DNA from: Sulfurospirillum sp001602955
GTDB lineage: Bacteria; Campylobacterota; Campylobacteria; Campylobacterales; Sulfurospirillaceae
Reading direction: 5' to 3'
DNA length: 64,000 bases
Assembly: GCA_001602955.1 (NCBI GenBank)
Contig: LVAC01000014.1
Location: 1-64,000 of the forward strand
Shown here: positions 17,412 through 26,404 of the stretch, piece after piece
Numbering within the stretch: position 1 is the stretch's first letter
How the letters are laid out: every line of letters starts with the position of its first letter
Made by a program: the position numbers and the translations under genes
Notes under the pieces: model-generated
The model's database searches: none
What the model was told of the DNA's origin: nothing
The model's input: the letters and a program-made list of their open reading frames with translations, nothing else

Positions 17412-19205
17412 TCAATCGATTTTAAGAATGGTCAAAAACGCTTCTTGCGGGAGTTGGACTTTCCCGATCGATTTCATACGCTTTTTGCCCTCTTTTTGTT
17501 TTTCCAATAACTTTCGTTTTCGGGTAATATCGCCTCCGTAACATTTTGCCGTGACGTTTTTTCCCATGGATTTGACGGTCTCTCTGGCAATAACTTTGTT
17601 TCCGATGCTCGCTTGAATCGCCACTTCGAAAAGTTGGCGTGGCACGATCTCTTTCATCGCTTTGACAAAGTCACGTCCTCTACTTTGCGCGCTGATGCGA
17701 GGCACGATAATCGAAAGGGCATCCACGACTTCGCCCGCCACCAAGACGTCGAGTTTGACAAGATCGCCCGCTTGATAGCCGATCGGCTCGTAATCAAAAC
17801 TCGCGTATCCTTTGCTGACCGACTTGAGCTTATCGTAAAAATCCATCACGATTTCATTGAGCGGAATCTCATACTCCAAAAGCACGCGCTCGGGACTCAA
17901 ATAGTCCATCTTTTTTTGAAGCCCGCGTTTGTTGTTCATCAAAATGATAATATTGCCTAAAAATTCACTCGGCGTTAAAACGGTTGCTTTGACGTAAGGC
18001 TCTTGAATCTCTTCGATCTCGTTAACCGGCGGTAATTCGCTGGGATTTTGAATATCCAAGCTCGTACCTTTGGTTGTAACGACTTTATAGGTAACGGTCG
18101 GTGCGGTGGCGATCAAATCAAGATCAAACTCCCGCTCCAAACGCTCTTTGATGACTTCCATATGCAAAAGTCCCAAAAAGCCGACGCGAAAGCCAAAGCC
18201 AAGGGCGGCAGAGGTTTCAGGCTCGTATGAGATGCTTGAGTCATTGAGTTTGAGTTTATCAAGCGCGTCTCTAAGTTCTTCAAATCTATCGGTTTCAATC
18301 GGATAAAGTCCGGCAAAAACGAACTGTTTGACTTGTTTAAAGCCGCCGACCGCTTCGGCAGTTTTGCGTTTGGCATCGGTAATCGTATCACCGACTTGGA
18401 CGTCACCGACGTTTTTCAGACCCAAAACGACGATACCCACTTCACCCGTTTTAATTTCGTTCGTTTTTTGCATCGCCAAAGGGTGCGGATACATCAGGTT
18501 CAACACTTCGTGTTTTTTACCCGTTCCCATAACGTAAACTTCCTGTCCCTTGACGATCGTCCCGTCGTAAACGCGTACCAAAGCCAACGCTCCCAAATAG
18601 TTGTCAAACCAGCTATCGTAGATCAGTGCTTTGGTCGGGGCATTTTCATCGCCCGTAGGTGCGGGAATACGATCGACGATACGATCTAAAAGTTCGCGAA
18701 TACCGATGCCGCTTTTAGCACTCACATTCAAAGATTCGGAACAATCCAGTCCGATCGTATGCTCGATCTCGTCTTTCACGCGTTCCGGATCGGCGGCGGG
18801 AAGGTCAATTTTATTAATGACGGGAATAATTTCTAAATTATGTTCGATTGCGATGTAAACGTTGGCAATCGTTTGCGCCTCGACACCTTGGCTTGCATCG
18901 ACCACTAAAAGGGCACCGTCGCTCGATGCCAAGGAACGGCTGACTTCATACGAAAAATCCACGTGACCCGGAGTGTCGATCAGATTTAGGATATAAGGCT
19001 GTCCGTCTTTGACGTAAGTCAGACGCACGCTTTGCGCTTTGATAGTAATACCGCGTTCTTTTTCGATATCCATCGTGTCCATCATTTGCGAGCTCATTTC
19101 GCGTTCGCTGACCGCACCGCATTCTTGAATCAGACGATCGGCTAAAGTACTCTTACCGTGATCGATATGGGCAATGATTGAAAAGTTTCGAATACGACTC
19201 TGCAT
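17412..19205 (-). CDS. lepA: Elongation factor 4 (LepA)
   Basis: Ribosome-associated GTPase of 597 residues. G1 AHIDHGKSTLADRL, G3 DTPGHVDF and G4 NKID are present, as is the EF4-specific C-terminal domain ending KRMKSIGKVQLPQEAF. The ATG overlaps the prs stop by one base, so prs-lepA-comF is probably one operon. Confidence 0.98.
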   Translation of the reverse strand: MQSRIRNFSIIAHIDHGKSTLADRLIQECGAVSEREMSSQMMDTMDIEKERGITIKAQSVRLTYVKDGQPYILNLIDTPGHVDFSYEVSRSLASSDGALLVVDASQGVEAQTIANVYIAIEHNLEIIPVINKIDLPAADPERVKDEIEHTIGLDCSESLNVSAKSGIGIRELLDRIVDRIPAPTGDENAPTKALIYDSWFDNYLGALALVRVYDGTIVKGQEVYVMGTGKKHEVLNLMYPHPLAMQKTNEIKTGEVGIVVLGLKNVGDVQVGDTITDAKRKTAEAVGGFKQVKQFVFAGLYPIETDRFEELRDALDKLKLNDSSISYEPETSAALGFGFRVGFLGLLHMEVIKERLEREFDLDLIATAPTVTYKVVTTKGTSLDIQNPSELPPVNEIEEIQEPYVKATVLTPSEFLGNIIILMNNKRGLQKKMDYLSPERVLLEYEIPLNEIVMDFYDKLKSVSKGYASFDYEPIGYQAGDLVKLDVLVAGEVVDALSIIVPRISAQSRGRDFVKAMKEIVPRQLFEVAIQASIGNKVIARETVKSMGKNVTAKCYGGDITRKRKLLEKQKEGKKRMKSIGKVQLPQEAFLTILKID

Positions 19206-20134
19206 TAAATAAACAATCCGTTGACGCTTTCGTTATGGTACACGCGACGAATCACTTCGGCAAAAACCGGAGCAACGCTGAGCACTTTAATTTTTTCGTT
19301 TGCTTCTTTGAGAGGAATCGTATCGGTAACGATCAGTTCGTCCAACTCGCCTTTAGTGATTCGCTCATACGCAGGACCGCTCAAAACCGCATGCGTACAA
19401 CATGCCATCACGCTTGTAGCACCCCTTTTTTTGAGCACTTCCGCCGCTTTGACGATCGTTCCCGCCGTATCAATCATATCGTCGACTAAAATGACGTCTT
19501 TACCGTTCACGTCGCCGATAATATTCATCACTTCCGATTCGTTAGCGCGTTCTCGACGTTTATCGACGATGACCATATCGACGCCTAAGAGTTTAGCAAA
19601 ACTACGCGCTCGCGCAACGCCGCCGATGTCGGGACTTGCGATAATAGGGCTTTTAAGGTTTTTCGCTTTAACGTAGTCGTTGAAGACAATAGAGCCGTAA
19701 AGGTTATCGACGGGAATATCGAAGAAACCTTGGATTTGTCCGGCATGAAGATCGATCGTGACAACGCGGTCGATTCCCGCCGTTTGCATCATATTGGCAA
19801 CGAGTTTTGCCGTAATCGGAACACGCGGTGCGGCTTTTCTGTCTTGTCTGGCATAACCGAAATAAGGAACGACCGCCGTAATACTGTTCGCAGAACTACG
19901 TCGTAACGCATCCGTCAAAATCAATAACTCCATTAAATTCACATTGGCCGGAGCACATGTAGGTTGAATGATAAAAACATCTTTCCCGCGAACGCTTTCG
20001 CTGATCTGTACGCTAATCTCACCGTCACTAAAACGTTTGATTTCAGCCGCCGACAAAGGGAGAGAAAGGTGTTTGGCAACGCGTTTAGCGAACTCGGGAT
20101 TCGCCGTTCCGGCAAAGACTTTGTAGCCTCTCAT
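19205..20134 (-). CDS. prs: Ribose-phosphate pyrophosphokinase
   Basis: Makes PRPP from ribose 5-phosphate and ATP for nucleotide, histidine and tryptophan synthesis. 309 residues. The flexible-loop YFGYARQDRK motif and the PRPP-binding ILVDDMIDTAGTIVKA motif are intact. First gene of prs-lepA-comF. The 168-bp gap before it faces the divergent DUF4405 gene and should hold both promoters. Confidence 0.98.
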   Translation of the reverse strand: MRGYKVFAGTANPEFAKRVAKHLSLPLSAAEIKRFSDGEISVQISESVRGKDVFIIQPTCAPANVNLMELLILTDALRRSSANSITAVVPYFGYARQDRKAAPRVPITAKLVANMMQTAGIDRVVTIDLHAGQIQGFFDIPVDNLYGSIVFNDYVKAKNLKSPIIASPDIGGVARARSFAKLLGVDMVIVDKRRERANESEVMNIIGDVNGKDVILVDDMIDTAGTIVKAAEVLKKRGATSVMACCTHAVLSGPAYERITKGELDELIVTDTIPLKEANEKIKVLSVAPVFAEVIRRVYHNESVNGLFI

Positions 20135-20302
20135 AGTTGTGTATCCTTTAGCATCAAAAAAGTGTTTTATTCTATCTCAAAGGGACTTAAGAAAGCGTTA
20201 AGATTAAATTTTGCCGCATTAACATTTGCTTAACACTTTCATGCCATACTTTCAAAAGAGTTGTTGTAAAACTTTCTCTAATTATCCTGATCGGAGTTAT
20301 TT

Positions 20303-21130
20303 ATGATTCGTTTACGCCGTTTGACCTCTTTATGTGTCGCTTTTTCGTTCTTAGCGATGAGTTATACAGGAATTTTGCTTTTTATCGCACCCAAAGGTCG
20401 TGTCGCTTACTGGACGGATTGGCATCTTTTAGGCTTGGATAAAACGCAATACACGAACTTACATGTCAGCTTTATGATTCTTTTTTTAATAGGCTCGGTC
20501 GTACATATCTACTTGAACGTACCGGCGTTACTGAGTTACCTTAAAACAAAAGCATCGACGTTTTCGTTTTTTAATAAAGAGCTGTTGCTCGCATTGGCAT
20601 TCAATCTTTTCTTTTGGATCGGAACGCTCTATTTTTGGCAACCTTTTGATGCTTTTTTGGACTTTTCCGATCAGCTTAAAAACTCTTGGGAGCAAAAAGC
20701 GGATTCAAAAGCACCTTACGGTCATGCCGAACTTTCAAGCCTAGAAGAGTTTGCGATGCGTACCGGCACACCGCTTTCCCAGCTGGTGCAAACCTTAACC
20801 GATGCACAGCTTAAAGCCGTCGATCCTTCCAAACGTATTATCGATATTGCACAATCAAACGGTTACTCGCCCGCACAAATGTTCGGCTTGATGGCAAAAC
20901 AAAAAACTGCTTCGTCATCGTTACAAGAAGGCGGCGGATACGGTCGATTAAGCCTTGCAGAGGCTTCCAAACGCCAAGGATTTTCGCTACCGCGTGCTCT
21001 TGTTTTTCTTCGCGAAAAAGGATTTGACGCACGTGAGACATCGACACTCAAAGAGATTTCGGAGGCACTCAATACTAAACCTATGATGCTCTTAGAGCAA
21101 CTTAAAACGCTAGAAAAGGATTCCCAATGA
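20303..21130 (+). CDS. DUF4405-like membrane protein with long C-terminal soluble part
   Basis: 275 residues. Three or four helices (about residues 10-120) carry histidines at helix ends (TDWHLLGL, TNLHVSFM, VVHIYLNV), as expected for a small b-type cytochrome-like membrane domain. A cytoplasmic or periplasmic part of about 150 residues (from 125) follows and repeats a pattern around 'EEFAMRTGTPLSQLVQTL', 'IIDIAQSNGYSPAQMFGLM' and 'SLAEASKRQGFSLPRALVFL', like tandem helical modules. It overlaps the EF-hand gene by 4 bp. Heme binding is inference. Confidence 0.75.
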   Translation: MIRLRRLTSLCVAFSFLAMSYTGILLFIAPKGRVAYWTDWHLLGLDKTQYTNLHVSFMILFLIGSVVHIYLNVPALLSYLKTKASTFSFFNKELLLALAFNLFFWIGTLYFWQPFDAFLDFSDQLKNSWEQKADSKAPYGHAELSSLEEFAMRTGTPLSQLVQTLTDAQLKAVDPSKRIIDIAQSNGYSPAQMFGLMAKQKTASSSLQEGGGYGRLSLAEASKRQGFSLPRALVFLREKGFDARETSTLKEISEALNTKPMMLLEQLKTLEKDSQ

Positions 21131-21423
21131 AACGTTTTTTATGGCTATGCGCCTTTGCCTCTTTACTCTTAGCAGCCGATACGACGCGAGGACCGATGAG
21201 TTTTGACGATTTCGATACTAACAAAGACGGAACACTTACGCAAGAAGAGTTTGATGCGGCAAAAGCGCAACGTATGAGTGCAAGAGCCCAAGCGGGCGGA
21301 GGCATGAAAAATGCGGCGGATGCTCCCGATTTTGCTTATTTTGATATCAATCACGACGGGAAAGTGACCAAAGACGAGTTTCGTCAAAAGCAGTTGGAAC
21401 GGCTTAAAAATAGACGTAATTAA
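21127..21423 (+). CDS. Exported EF-hand protein
   Basis: 98 residues with a signal peptide (FLWLCAFASLLLAAD). Two canonical EF-hand loops follow: DTNKDGTLTQEEF (about 34-46) and DINHDGKVTKDEF (about 77-89), with the calcium ligands at positions 1, 3, 5 and 12. Likely periplasmic calcium-binding protein. It is translationally coupled (ATGA) to the DUF4405-like gene. Confidence 0.85.
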   Translation: MKRFLWLCAFASLLLAADTTRGPMSFDDFDTNKDGTLTQEEFDAAKAQRMSARAQAGGGMKNAADAPDFAYFDINHDGKVTKDEFRQKQLERLKNRRN

Positions 21424-21424
21424 C

Positions 21425-21453
21425 GCAAGAGGCGTCTTTTTTACGCCTCTTGC
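21425..21453. terminator. Hairpin between convergent genes
   Basis: Arms GCAAGAGGCGT and ACGCCTCTTGC (11 bp, perfect) around a T-rich 7-base loop, placed exactly between the EF-hand gene and the convergent flippase-like gene. It may serve both directions. Confidence 0.65.
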
Positions 21454-21816
21454 TTACGCTCGGCTGGAGATAAAAATGCCCAGCACGATCAATGCAAGCC
21501 CGAGAATTTTATACAGTGTCACACTCTCGCTAAATAAAAAGACAGAAGAGACAAACACCACGACAAACGTAAGTCCCATAAACGGATAGGCGTAGCTCAG
21601 CTCAAACTTGGTCATCGCCGCCATCCAGCACAACGAGGCGACAAATGCGGAGATAAAGCCACTTAAAATAAACGGGTCTAAAAAAAGTTTCAATAAAAAA
21701 ATCAACTTTTCAACCGACGCATCGGGTAAATGCCCGTGAAAAGGAATACGCCATTTGATGACAAGCTGTCCGTAAACGGTGAAAAAAATTGTTCCAAAAA
21801 TGTATAAATGTGCCAT
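21454..21816 (-). CDS. Half-size EamA/EmrE-like membrane protein (ArnE/ArnF-like flippase subunit)
   Basis: 120 residues and four helices, the size of EmrE-type transporters and of the ArnE/ArnF subunits that move undecaprenyl-phosphate-aminoarabinose across the inner membrane. ELSYAYPFMGLTFVVVF and LYKILGLALIVLGIFI are typical of the fold. The start MAHLYIFG was chosen because its ATG overlaps the wecE-like stop (TAATG). Role in flipping a lipid-linked sugar is inferred from the cluster. Confidence 0.75.
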   Translation of the reverse strand: MAHLYIFGTIFFTVYGQLVIKWRIPFHGHLPDASVEKLIFLLKLFLDPFILSGFISAFVASLCWMAAMTKFELSYAYPFMGLTFVVVFVSSVFLFSESVTLYKILGLALIVLGIFISSRA

Positions 21817-22949
21817 TAGCATGCACTCCATTGTTTTAAGACATTGCACACCGTTTCGATCTCTTCGTTGGTAATACCATAATACATCGGCAAACGAACC
21901 AATCGTTCACTCTCTTTGGTCGTGTAAAGATCTTCGCCAAACAGACGACCATATTTTATGCCAGCTGGTGCACTGTGAAGGGGGATATAGTGAAAAACAG
22001 CGCCAATGTTGCGCGCTTTAAACTGCTCGAGTAAAATCGTACGTGTTTCCAAATCTTTCACTTTAAAGTAGAACATATGCGCGTTATGCACACATCCTTC
22101 GGGAATAAACGGAAGCTCAATCAACCCTTTTTTCGCTAATGGTTCTAGCGTGTTGTAATAAGTTTTCCACGCATTTAAGCGGTGGTTTTGAATCGCATCG
22201 ACCTCTTCTAGATTTCCCCAAAGGTACGCGGCTTGAAGTTCACTGGGAAGATAACTGCTTCCGATGTCCATCCAGCCGTATTTATCGACCATGCCTCTGA
22301 AAAACTGACTACGGTTCGTTCCTTTTTCACGGATAATCTCAGCACGGTGGGAAAAACGCTCATCGTTAATGAGTAAAAGTCCACCTTCGCCGCCACTGGT
22401 GACGTTTTTGGTTTCATGAAAACTAAACGCACCCAAATGTCCAATGGTTCCAAGAGGCTTTCCTTTGTAGGTAGCTTCAAACCCTTGCGCCGCATCTTCA
22501 ACAACAAACAGATTGTGACGCTTTGCAATATCCATGATCACATCCATATTGCATCCCACACCCGCGTAATGCACGGGCACGATCACTTTGGTTTTAGGCG
22601 TAATCGCCGCTTCAATAAGCCTTTCATCAATATTCATCGTTTCAGGTCGAACATCAACAAAAACGATTTTTGCTCCACGCAAGGCAAACGCATCGGCGGT
22701 GCTCACAAAGGTATAACTGGGCATGATGACCTCATCGCCCTCTTTGATCTCAAGCAGCAACGCCGCCATTTCAAGGGCGTGCGTACAAGAGGGAGTTAAA
22801 AGCGTTTTAGCACATTTGTAACGCTCTTCAAACCATTGTTGTGTGCGTTTACCAAAAGGACCATCGCCTGAAATTTTAAGGCTGTTCATCGCCTCTAACA
22901 CATATTTATCTTCATTGCCTGTTCGTGGAGGTTTATTGAAATGGATCAT
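21816..22949 (-). CDS. DegT-family sugar 4-aminotransferase (WecE/ArnB type)
   Basis: 377 residues, PLP-dependent. The catalytic Lys lies in SFHETKNVTSGGEGG (about 181), VEDAAQG binds the cofactor ring, and PSCTHALEMAALLLE the phosphate. The residue pattern fits WecE, which makes dTDP-4-amino-4,6-dideoxygalactose, more closely than the flagellin-glycan PseC. The product would be a nucleotide-linked 4-amino sugar. It is preceded by a 124-bp gap holding a dispersed repeat. Confidence 0.88.
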   Translation of the reverse strand: MIHFNKPPRTGNEDKYVLEAMNSLKISGDGPFGKRTQQWFEERYKCAKTLLTPSCTHALEMAALLLEIKEGDEVIMPSYTFVSTADAFALRGAKIVFVDVRPETMNIDERLIEAAITPKTKVIVPVHYAGVGCNMDVIMDIAKRHNLFVVEDAAQGFEATYKGKPLGTIGHLGAFSFHETKNVTSGGEGGLLLINDERFSHRAEIIREKGTNRSQFFRGMVDKYGWMDIGSSYLPSELQAAYLWGNLEEVDAIQNHRLNAWKTYYNTLEPLAKKGLIELPFIPEGCVHNAHMFYFKVKDLETRTILLEQFKARNIGAVFHYIPLHSAPAGIKYGRLFGEDLYTTKESERLVRLPMYYGITNEEIETVCNVLKQWSAC

Positions 22950-23010
22950 TTGTTTACTCTTACATAAGTTTTATAGAGTTTTTGCAACTCTTTACACGCT
23001 TTCAAAGCAA

Positions 23011-23075
23011 AGCTTCTCAAGCTACGCTAACGCTGAGTTTTCCTCGGCGGAAAGCCCGCGCACCTTTGGTGCTTT
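23011..23075 (-). repeat. Dispersed 65-bp intergenic repeat, copy A
   Basis: Matches 34391-34456 at roughly three quarters of positions with almost no gaps. Shared blocks are GCTACG-TAAC, GCCCGCGCACC and GGTGCTTT, and each copy has a small GCACC...GGTGC hairpin. This copy runs into the last codon of the WbqC gene. Orientation is arbitrary. Confidence 0.6.
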
Positions 23076-23763
23076 AGTGACTACTTTTAAGAAAATTTTT
23101 GGCATTTTCGCCTTCATTGAAGATGAGATCGATCACACTCACACCATGCTCAAACGGTGGAAACAGTTGGTGGTACTCAGCGTACCCACTGTAATCCATC
23201 CATTTAACCGCTATTCCTGCTTCGACAAAGATTGACTCGTCCAAATAATCTTTTGCCGCAGGACCGCTCAGATAGGTCGTGGCACCTAACTCTTGACACA
23301 ATGCCAAAAGCCGCTCGCTTTTTCCTTCAGCCAAGACAAACTCTCTAGAATCACGAATCACCGTTTTGATCTCTAGCATTGCGCAGATCGCATCGATGAA
23401 ATGACGATTGATCTCGCTAATCGTCTCCATCGTCGCACCCATATACAACGCTTCAAAGGACTCTTTGTACGCTTTAAAATAAGGTGCTTTGGCATAGCTT
23501 TGCGCGATGCTTCGCCAATGGTTCACGTTCCATTTCGCATCAGTAATTTTGGTCTCGTTGATCTTTTGATGCAGACTCTCTTGACGCACAGGAATACTGA
23601 GCCATTGAAGCCCATTTTGCGTCTTGATTTTATTGCGGTTGCGCCAGTCGTTTTTGGTGTACTGCATATCATCATAAAGCACGAACTCATCGACGCTTCC
23701 AATGATGTCAAAATACCCTTTCCACGGAATATAATTGGATTGTAAAATTGCTATTTTTTTCAT
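23074..23763 (-). CDS. WbqC-family protein
   Basis: 229 residues. The N-terminus LQSNYIPWKGYFDIIG and the block RNRNKIKTQNGLQWLSIPV are the family signature, and TYLSGPAAKDYLDE lies near the end. WbqC proteins occur in O-antigen and other glycan clusters, often next to sugar aminotransferases. Their reaction is not known to me with certainty, though amino-sugar modification has been proposed. Start overlaps the glycosyltransferase stop (ATGA). Confidence 0.9.
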   Translation of the reverse strand: MKKIAILQSNYIPWKGYFDIIGSVDEFVLYDDMQYTKNDWRNRNKIKTQNGLQWLSIPVRQESLHQKINETKITDAKWNVNHWRSIAQSYAKAPYFKAYKESFEALYMGATMETISEINRHFIDAICAMLEIKTVIRDSREFVLAEGKSERLLALCQELGATTYLSGPAAKDYLDESIFVEAGIAVKWMDYSGYAEYHQLFPPFEHGVSVIDLIFNEGENAKNFLKSSH

Positions 23764-24689
23764 AAATTGATTGTCTCTTGAATCACGTAAAGAGGTCGTC
23801 GTTTGACCTCATCAAAGATCTTTCCGATGTACAGCCCCGTAATACCAATAATGGCAAACAGAAGTCCAAACATAAAAAACATCGACACCATCAAACTCGT
23901 CCAACCTTCAGCTGGCGTGTGGTAGAAGAAGTAGCGAATGACCAACCATCCTGCATAAAGCAAACTGGCAAAAGCAATCAAAAATCCCAGTTGAATCGAA
24001 AGCCTTAACGGTTTGTTGGAATGCGAAATAATCGAATCGATCGCAAGATGAATCAATTTTTTGAGGTTATACGATGATTTTCCGTAAGCACGTGCCGCAT
24101 GATCGATGTCGATCTCGGTTTTTTTAAATCCGACCATTTGGGCAAAAAGTAAAAAGTCGCGGCTGTGTTCGCGATAACGATTGATCGTTTCAACCACTTT
24201 TCTCGCGTAAATACCGAAATTAGCGATGCTGTTATCGTGCTTGGTATCGGTAAAATACTCTAATATGCGGTTAAACGCATACGAGCCGAAACGCTTAAAC
24301 CAGCCGTCTTTGCGCTCTGTACGTCTGGCAAAAACAATATCGTACCCTTCGACGACTTTGTTGTAAAGTTTGCTAATTTCTTCGGGGCGATCTTGTAAAT
24401 CGCAATCCATCACGACAACCCATTCGCCTTTAGCATGATCGAGTCCGGCGGTAATTGCGTAATGCTGTCCGAAGTTGCGTGAAAGATTAATGCCCTTAAC
24501 GCGTTCGTCCCTAGCGCATAACATCACGATACGCTCCCACGAACCTTGAGGACAGGCATCGTTGACAAAGATAATTTCAAAATTGTCGCTGATAGGACTT
24601 AAGGTCTTTACCAAGCGATCGTATAACTCGAATAAACACTCTTTACATCCGTAAATAGGGGAAACAACGCTGATTTTTACAGACTCCAC
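23760..24689 (-). CDS. Polyprenyl-phosphate glycosyltransferase, GT2 family (ArnC/GtrB type)
   Basis: 309 residues. The GT-A domain has VSPIYGC, FVNDACPQGSW, NLSRNFGQHYAITAGLDHA and the metal site VVMDCDLQDRPEEI. Two C-terminal helices (about 232-252, 268-290) match enzymes that load a sugar onto undecaprenyl phosphate at the inner membrane. The start is GTG at 24689; the nearby ATG is out of frame. An ACATGTAA word overlaps the start region. Partner genes on both sides fit an Arn- or Gtr-like pathway. Confidence 0.88.
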   Translation of the reverse strand: MESVKISVVSPIYGCKECLFELYDRLVKTLSPISDNFEIIFVNDACPQGSWERIVMLCARDERVKGINLSRNFGQHYAITAGLDHAKGEWVVVMDCDLQDRPEEISKLYNKVVEGYDIVFARRTERKDGWFKRFGSYAFNRILEYFTDTKHDNSIANFGIYARKVVETINRYREHSRDFLLFAQMVGFKKTEIDIDHAARAYGKSSYNLKKLIHLAIDSIISHSNKPLRLSIQLGFLIAFASLLYAGWLVIRYFFYHTPAEGWTSLMVSMFFMFGLLFAIIGITGLYIGKIFDEVKRRPLYVIQETINL

Positions 24690-24710
24690 ATGTAACCTTT
24701 ATAGCAGGGA

Positions 24711-26402
24711 TTAAGGAGCCGTCATTATACGCTTTTTCTTCCTAGCTTCCGCTTTAGTTCGTTTCACGTAAAGCGGATTTTTTTCGAAAACAAAAAAGGT
24801 ATATTTGCCTAGCGTAAATTGTTCCAGCGGATCGGGCATATTAAAATCGCGTATCGCTCGGTACATGTCGTCTATATCTTCGGGGATAACCATAAAAAAG
24901 ACTTTACCGTCGGTCGTATCTTTTTGGTACCATCTGTCGCTTGAGAGCCATTTAACCAGTTTCATGCCCTCTTTTTCGTCAAAGTCTATCGGACGAATAT
25001 CGACCTCGCCGTCGCTAAAAACGGTATAAATATGCGAATCCCAATACTCGGCGTAGCCAAAATGCAACCCTCTGCTTTTGAGTTCTTCCACCATCGCGAT
25101 GCGCTCATCCACAATGCCGCGCCACTCTTTGGGCGAGACATACTGCCACGAAACGCCCAGAGCAATCGTAAGGCTGACGCTTAAAATCAGTTTCATAAAA
25201 AGCGAAAAAAAGCGCCACATAATAACGTTACAAATGAGCACCATCATAATAAAAGGCGAAAGATACCGTATGTTGTTGCGTGCCGCCCATGCGTGTTCAT
25301 GCAATGCCGTCGTAGAGTAAAGCACCAAAAGCAACGCAAAACCGACGTAAGAAAACAAAACGAAAAGTCGCTCGGTCGAGCTCATTTGGTAAAACGCTTT
25401 TTTGATGTGCAATGCCGGAATGACAAGCACAAACGGGAAGAGAACAAATTTTGCCAAGGAGACGATACCCTCAAGTGAAGAAGCCCGAATATTCGTTCCC
25501 CACTCCGAACCGATAAAATTCCACAAACCCAATAAAGCATGCGCGGCATGAACCGGCAAATCTTCCAATGGCACTAAAGGCGCGTTATTTGCGCCTCCCG
25601 CAAAATGCAAACTCTCCAAAAGCGTAAAATGGGTAATCGTCGCTCCCGTCATTACGGCACAGGCGAAAATAGAAATTGCGATGCGCTTGATCGAAAGCAT
25701 ACGCAACATCGCTCCCTTAAACGTACGAAGACTGTCGCGTGCAAAATAGACTAAAAGGGCTAACGCACCGAAAAACGGCGTGATGTAATAGACGAAAAAG
25801 CGTATCGGATTGGCAAGAACCAACAGATACAGCAAGATCATAAAGGCAATAAATGCTTTAATTTGCGTCCGCTTGCTAATGACATGTGGGCTCAATTTTC
25901 GGAAAATAAACATAAACGCGATCATAAAAATAAAATACCACGTGTACGCCGCTTCGCCGTAAAGTTCGCGTAAATACATCGGTGAATAGCCGATGCTGAC
26001 GACCACTCCTCCCATCACGCTGGACGCTCGCGAGAGCATCAGCGAACGCAAAAAGAGGTAAATAAAAACGATCATAAAAACGCTAACTTCAAAAACGGTA
26101 AACGCATGGGCAAAATAGCCGTTTTTACCTGCAAGTACCCAAGGAATGACTAAAAGTTGTTTGTAGAAAACCCATAAATCATTATTGACATACCACCAAT
26201 GGCTTGGGAAAAAGCTCTCGGCCTGCACGATCTCTTCGGCCAAGATATTGGCGATTGCGGCATCGGAATTGAAAAAAGCGCGATAGGTTTTAAAAATATA
26301 AAAGCTAATTTCGTAAAGCGTAAAGCCTAAGAGCAACAATGCGCCCAAAAAAGGAAGGTTTTTTTTCAAAAGCGTTTTGTAACAGAGTTTGTGTGGAGGC
26401 AT
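24711..26402 (-). CDS. Large membrane protein, probable GT-C-fold glycosyltransferase
   Basis: 563 residues with about ten to twelve helices to residue 430, then a soluble domain of about 120 residues (from EELKSRGLHFGYAEYW). An early loop carries Asp in AFFNSDAAIANILAEEI, the place where GT-C enzymes such as ArnT have their catalytic acid. I recognise no exact family. Position directly before the ArnC/GtrB-like gene suggests it takes the lipid-linked sugar on the periplasmic side and puts it on lipid A, another glycan or a protein. A GtrC-like subunit of unknown specificity is equivalent. Confidence 0.6.
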   Translation of the reverse strand: MPPHKLCYKTLLKKNLPFLGALLLLGFTLYEISFYIFKTYRAFFNSDAAIANILAEEIVQAESFFPSHWWYVNNDLWVFYKQLLVIPWVLAGKNGYFAHAFTVFEVSVFMIVFIYLFLRSLMLSRASSVMGGVVVSIGYSPMYLRELYGEAAYTWYFIFMIAFMFIFRKLSPHVISKRTQIKAFIAFMILLYLLVLANPIRFFVYYITPFFGALALLVYFARDSLRTFKGAMLRMLSIKRIAISIFACAVMTGATITHFTLLESLHFAGGANNAPLVPLEDLPVHAAHALLGLWNFIGSEWGTNIRASSLEGIVSLAKFVLFPFVLVIPALHIKKAFYQMSSTERLFVLFSYVGFALLLVLYSTTALHEHAWAARNNIRYLSPFIMMVLICNVIMWRFFSLFMKLILSVSLTIALGVSWQYVSPKEWRGIVDERIAMVEELKSRGLHFGYAEYWDSHIYTVFSDGEVDIRPIDFDEKEGMKLVKWLSSDRWYQKDTTDGKVFFMVIPEDIDDMYRAIRDFNMPDPLEQFTLGKYTFFVFEKNPLYVKRTKAEARKKKRIMTAP

Positions 26403-26404
26403 CG

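Noticed and set aside
23011..23075. Dispersed repeat as part of a CRISPR array
   Set aside because: Only two diverged copies more than 11 kb apart, no spacers of uniform length and no cas genes in the window.
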